Of a stretch of 64,000 nt of DNA, positions 60,905 to 64,000 are shown in pieces. Within the stretch, counting starts at the first letter, position 1; every line of letters begins with the position of its first letter. The position numbers and the translations under genes are program-made. Source of the stretch: Azoarcus sp. L1K30 (lineage in GTDB: Bacteria; Pseudomonadota; Gammaproteobacteria; Burkholderiales; Rhodocyclaceae). The stretch lies in contig NZ_JAGRRD010000001.1 of assembly GCF_018122735.1 (NCBI RefSeq), positions 3,143,190 through 3,207,189 on the forward strand, in the 5' to 3' direction. Below the pieces are notes generated by a model, which saw only the letters and a list, made by a program, of their open reading frames with translations, was not told where the DNA came from and did no database searches.

Positions 60905-61768
60905 TCACATCAGGTCGAGCGGAATCTTGAGGTAGCGCACCCCGTTGCGCCCCGGGCGCGGCAGACTGCCTGCGCGGATGTTCACCTGTATCGATGGCAA
61001 CATGAGTCGTGGCAGATCCAGGGTGGCGTCGCGCTGCGCCCTGAGCGCTACGAACGCTGATTCGGTGATGCCGTCCCTGACATGGATATTCTGTGCACGC
61101 TGCTGCGCCACGGTGGTCTGGCTGCACACGTCGCGATCTGTTGCCGGATAGTCATGGCACAGGTACAGGCGCGTCTCGGCGGGCAGATCAAGCAGGCGCC
61201 GAATGGAGCGATACAGCATCCCGGCGTCACCGCCCGGAAAGTCGCAACGCGCCGTGCCGACATCGGGCATGAAGAGCGTATCGCCGACGAACACTGCGTC
61301 GTCGCCAACCCGATAGGCGATGTCCGCCGGCGTATGACCCGGCACGTGCAGGGCCTGCGCCGTCAATGGGCCGATGCTGAACGATTCATCGGCGGCAAAG
61401 AGGTGGTCGAACTGCGAGCCATCGCAAACGAAACCACGCTCCAGGTCGTACACTTCGCGAAAGAACCGTTGCACCTCGCAAATCTGCGCGCTGATCGCCA
61501 CCCTGCCGCCAAGTTCGCGGCGCAGATAGGCCGCAGCCGACAGGTGATCCGCGTGCGCATGCGTCTCCAGCAGCCATTCCACGTTCAGCGCATGCGCCCT
61601 GACGAAATCGATGATCTCGTCCGCGCCGGCAGTCGAAGTGCGGCCCGAAATGGCATCGTAGCGCAGCACCGGATCGATGATTGCGCATTCGCTGCCGTGC
61701 GCGGAGTACACCACGTGGCTGAACGTAGCCGATGACGGATCGAAGAATGACGCGACCAAGGTCTTCAC
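60905..61768 (-). CDS. metallo-beta-lactamase-fold hydrolase, persulfide dioxygenase/glyoxalase II type
   Basis: 287 residues. The metal-binding signature is THAHADHLSAA (HxHxDH), with HVPGHTPADIAY, FVGDTLFMPDVGTARCDFPGG and LCHDYP. The last elements (DVGTARCDFPGGDAGMLYRSI, C-terminal MLPSIQVNIRAG) are typical of ETHE1/Blh-like persulfide dioxygenases. It probably oxidises glutathione persulfide or hydrolyses a thioester. It lies 74 bp after cynS. Confidence 0.86.
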   Translation of the reverse strand: MKTLVASFFDPSSATFSHVVYSAHGSECAIIDPVLRYDAISGRTSTAGADEIIDFVRAHALNVEWLLETHAHADHLSAAAYLRRELGGRVAISAQICEVQRFFREVYDLERGFVCDGSQFDHLFAADESFSIGPLTAQALHVPGHTPADIAYRVGDDAVFVGDTLFMPDVGTARCDFPGGDAGMLYRSIRRLLDLPAETRLYLCHDYPATDRDVCSQTTVAQQRAQNIHVRDGITESAFVALRAQRDATLDLPRLMLPSIQVNIRAGSLPRPGRNGVRYLKIPLDLM

Positions 61769-61794
61769 AAAGGCTGTTCCCGTTTTCTTGAACG

Positions 61795-61826
61795 GACCGG
61801 CGACCGCAGAGGCCGCGACGCCGGTC
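61795..61826. terminator. GC-rich hairpin between cynS and the metallo-hydrolase gene
   Basis: GACCGGCG-N16-CGCCGGTC is a perfect 8-bp stem 17-48 nt after the cynS stop. No U-tract follows on either strand, so it may only attenuate or stabilise the mRNA 3' end. Confidence 0.35.
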
Positions 61827-61842
61827 GATACTCAACACCCGA

Positions 61843-62286
61843 TCAGTAGGTCTTGTAGGGCAGGAACTTGCCCGACATGGTAATGCTGACGCGGTCGCCT
61901 GCGGGATTGGGTTCGCGCTGCAGATCCATCTTGAAGTCGATGGCGGACATGATGCCGTCGCCGAACTCTTCGTGAATGAGCTCCTTGAAGGTCGTGCCGT
62001 ACACGCTGATGAGTTCGTAGAAGCGATAGATCAGCGGATCGGTCGGCACCGCGGTCGGCAGCGACCCCTTGTAGGGCACGGCCTGCAGCACCGGTATGGC
62101 TTCGGCCGGCAGGGCAAAGGTGTCTGCGACGATTGCCGCCTGCTCGGCGCTCAGGGCCATCTGCCCAAGGCAGGCCGAGGTCACCCACTCCTTGGACAGA
62201 CCGATCTTTTCGGCCACATCCGCCCACTTGATGCCTTTGGCAATTTTGGCTGCCACGATCATTTCGGTTACGTCATTGCGGTTCAT
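61843..62286 (-). CDS. cynS: cyanate hydratase (cyanase)
   Basis: 147 residues, near E. coli CynS (156). The N-terminal helical domain (KIAKGIKWADVAEKIGLSKEW) is followed by the catalytic C-terminal domain with YRFYELISVYGTTFKELIHEEFGDGIMSAIDF in pieces: Arg and Glu of RFYE and the Ser of IMSAIDF correspond to the Arg96-Glu99-Ser122 triad. It converts cyanate plus bicarbonate to ammonia and CO2. An AAGGAGAG ribosome-binding site precedes the ATG. It lies 20 nt after the ABC ATPase gene, so the transporter may supply cyanate. Confidence 0.96.
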   Translation of the reverse strand: MNRNDVTEMIVAAKIAKGIKWADVAEKIGLSKEWVTSACLGQMALSAEQAAIVADTFALPAEAIPVLQAVPYKGSLPTAVPTDPLIYRFYELISVYGTTFKELIHEEFGDGIMSAIDFKMDLQREPNPAGDRVSITMSGKFLPYKTY

Positions 62287-62306
62287 GTGATCTCTCCTTG
62301 AGGAAA

Positions 62307-63236
62307 CTACTGATTAACAACTTTCTTGAGCTGCGTAAGCGGGCGGACGGCATCGGGCGCCAATGCCGCATCGGATGTGTCGACGAGTCCGGGGCGCACA
62401 ACGGGCGGACGCTTCGGGTCGTACTGTTCAAACTCGCCACCACCGGCATAGGTCTTCGACCGATTGACGAGAAAATCGACAAGGTGATTGCGGATTCGGT
62501 AGTACTGCGGGTCGTGGTGCATCCCGGCCCGGGTGCGGTCGCGCGGCATCGTGATGTCGACGATCTCGGCAACCTTCGCGAGCGGACCGTTGCTCATCAG
62601 GATCACCTTGTCGGCGAGCAGAATCGCCTCGTCCACATCGTGGGTGATCATGAATACGGTCTGATGCGTGGCCTGCACCACCTTCAGCAATTCGTCCTGA
62701 ATGGTGCCGCGAGTCAGTGCGTCGAGTGCGCCGAAGGGCTCGTCGAGCAACAGCATCTTGGGCTGGATGGCGAATGCCCGGGCAATGCCGACACGCTGTT
62801 TCATGCCGCCGGACAACTCCGCCGGCTGCTTGTGAATGGCATGCCCCAGCCCGACCATCTCGAGGTATTCGGTGCAGTGCGCCGCGATTTTCGCTTTCGA
62901 CCAGTCCGGCCACTTCGATTTCACCGCGAACGCGACATTGCCGAGCACCGACATCCACGGCATCAGAGCATGACTCTGGAACACCACGCCGCGGTCCAGG
63001 CTCGGCCCCTTGACCTCGCGGCCGTTCATGATGACTACACCGCCAGTCGCCTCCTCGAGGCCTGCCAGCACATTCAGGATCGTCGTCTTGCCGCAACCGG
63101 AATGCCCGATGATGCAGACGAACTCCCCCTTCTCGATCGAGAAGTGAATGTCCTCGAAGACGGGCGTGCCAGCTTTGCCGTCACGGGTTGGATAAGCCTT
63201 CTTCAGGCCCTCTACGCTGAGATAGTGATTGGTCAT
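62307..63236 (-). CDS. nitrate/cyanate-type ABC transporter ATP-binding protein
   Basis: 309 residues. Walker A GHSGCGKTT, Q-loop FQSHALMPW, signature LSGGMKQRVGIARA, Walker B MLLLDEPFGALD and H-loop ITHDVDEA are complete. The sequence belongs to the NrtD/CynD/SsuB group, with a C-terminal tail of about 50 residues that lacks an NrtC-like binding domain. It energises uptake by the adjacent NrtB-type permease. Coupling to cynS favours cyanate (with or without nitrate) as substrate; by sequence alone NrtD and CynD cannot be separated. Confidence 0.92.
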   Translation of the reverse strand: MTNHYLSVEGLKKAYPTRDGKAGTPVFEDIHFSIEKGEFVCIIGHSGCGKTTILNVLAGLEEATGGVVIMNGREVKGPSLDRGVVFQSHALMPWMSVLGNVAFAVKSKWPDWSKAKIAAHCTEYLEMVGLGHAIHKQPAELSGGMKQRVGIARAFAIQPKMLLLDEPFGALDALTRGTIQDELLKVVQATHQTVFMITHDVDEAILLADKVILMSNGPLAKVAEIVDITMPRDRTRAGMHHDPQYYRIRNHLVDFLVNRSKTYAGGGEFEQYDPKRPPVVRPGLVDTSDAALAPDAVRPLTQLKKVVNQ

Positions 63237-63240
63237 GGCA

Positions 63241-64000
63241 TCAGTCCCGGTAGGTGACCATCTTCTGTAATACCCCGAAGGCGAAGTCGAGCAACATGCC
63301 GACCAGACCGATCATGGTGATGGCGAAGATCACGTTGGGCAGGGCGAGGTTGTTCCACTCGTTCCACACGAAGTAGCCGACCCCCGTTCCGCCGACCAGC
63401 ATCTCGGCGGCGACAATCACGATCCAGGCAATACCCATCGAAATGCGCATGCCGGTCAGGATGGTCGGCGCGGCGGCTGGCAGGATGACCCGGAAGGCCT
63501 TGCGCACAGGTCCCACCTCGAGCGTGCGCGCCACGTTGATCCAGTCACGTCGGACCGAGGCGACGCCGAACGCGGTGTTGAGCAGCATCGGCCACATCGA
63601 ACAGATGAAAATGACAAAGATGCCCGATACGTCGGAGTCCTTCAGCACGTAGAGCGCCAGCGGCATCCATGCCAGCGGCGAGATCGGCTTGAGGACCTGA
63701 ATGAAGGGATTCAGCGCCCGCGTCATCAACGGCGACATGCCGATGAGGAAACCCAGCGGCAGCGCCACCAGCGTGGCCAGCAGGAAGCCCGCGCCGACAC
63801 GCAGCAGCGAATAGGCAATCTGGATGCCGATGCCCTTGTCGTTGGGTCCGTTGTCGTAAAACGGGTCCGACAGGAAATGCACGAAGGTGCGACCGACCGC
63901 CGCCGGCGTCGGGAAGCCCTCGGCCTTGCCCGCACCCTGCCCCATCAGGGCGGCGTACTCGGCATCGGCGGCCGATACTGCCCCGCCGTCGGCCGGAAGC
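63241..64000 (-). CDS. nitrate/cyanate-type ABC transporter permease (5' end outside window)
   Basis: At least 252 codons; the frame stays open to the window edge, so the N-terminus and first TM lie beyond it. The NrtB-type start region FPTPAAVGRTFVHFLSDPFYDNGPNDKGIG is followed by five TM segments, with the EAA-type cytoplasmic loop EVGPVRKAFRVILPAAAPTILTGMRI that contacts the ATPase. It ends 4 nt before the ATPase gene. The partner binding protein (NrtA/CynA) would be expected upstream, outside the window. Confidence 0.92.
   Translation of the reverse strand, partial: LPADGGAVSAADAEYAALMGQGAGKAEGFPTPAAVGRTFVHFLSDPFYDNGPNDKGIGIQIAYSLLRVGAGFLLATLVALPLGFLIGMSPLMTRALNPFIQVLKPISPLAWMPLALYVLKDSDVSGIFVIFICSMWPMLLNTAFGVASVRRDWINVARTLEVGPVRKAFRVILPAAAPTILTGMRISMGIAWIVIVAAEMLVGGTGVGYFVWNEWNNLALPNVIFAITMIGLVGMLLDFAFGVLQKMVTYRD

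Noticed and set aside
62307-64000. Assigning the ABC transporter firmly to nitrate or to cyanate (nrt versus cyn names)
   Set aside because: The NrtBD and CynBD families are not separable from these sequences, and the binding protein is outside the window.

Overview
The window reads as chromosomal DNA of a GC-rich betaproteobacterium. Gene order and protein flavour (mnmG-rsmG-parA-parB near the atp operon, mreBCD-mrdAB-rlpA-dacA-lipBA, gatCAB next to mreB, c-di-GMP and nitrate/cyanate modules) suggest a Rhodocyclales-type organism such as the Azoarcus/Thauera/Aromatoleum group. That placement is an inference from synteny, not from a marker gene. No rRNA, tRNA, CRISPR array or insertion sequence was recognised.

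Layout. 1-5.3 kb is an accessory competition locus: the 3' part of an Rhs gene whose C-terminal tip is a DUF2235/Tle1-like lipase, then two paralogous Tat-type lipoproteins (probable immunity proteins, with near-identical 3' ends) and a possible remnant of a third. 5.3-9.7 kb holds rep helicase, a DUF4197 protein, a secreted pentapeptide-repeat protein and a SIMPL-domain protein. 9.7-20.3 kb, on the minus strand, is the cell-elongation block mreB-mreC-mreD-mrdA-mrdB-rlpA-dacA-dat-ybeD-lipB-lipA. 20.4-24.2 kb is gatC-gatA-(lipoprotein)-gatB. 24.4-29.2 kb holds a DUF3617 protein, a YeeE/YedE sulfur transporter, a class II amidotransferase, a HIT protein and a PilZ-like protein. 29.2-31.3 kb is phoB-phoR, where phoR appears to start with ATT. 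31.4-34.1 kb is DUF971-ubiE-Tim44-like-ubiJ, closed by a bidirectional terminator. 34.2-41.1 kb is the complete atpIBEFHAGDC operon with a good sigma70-type promoter. 41.4-46.1 kb holds an MFS-acyltransferase fusion and a DUF2339 membrane protein. 46.1-50.5 kb is mnmG-rsmG-parA-parB, an arrangement usually found close to the replication origin.

50.6-57.6 kb is a compact three-gene signalling operon. It encodes a membrane-anchored protein that fuses a TRAP-type (DctP) solute-binding domain to an ABC-type (Peripla_BP_6) solute-binding domain, a 1253-residue BarA-like hybrid kinase, and an HD-GYP response regulator, with no transporter genes. The likely logic is binding of two ligand classes in the periplasm, then the kinase phosphorelay, then c-di-GMP hydrolysis. 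I regard this and the Rhs-lipase/duplicated-immunity locus as the two most interesting systems.

57.7-60.9 kb carries an EamA exporter with its AraC-type regulator, an Lrp/AsnC regulator preceded by two strong palindromes, and a methyltransferase. 60.9-64 kb carries a metallo-beta-lactamase-fold protein, cyanase (cynS) and the ATPase and (partial) permease of a nitrate/cyanate-type ABC transporter that runs off the window.
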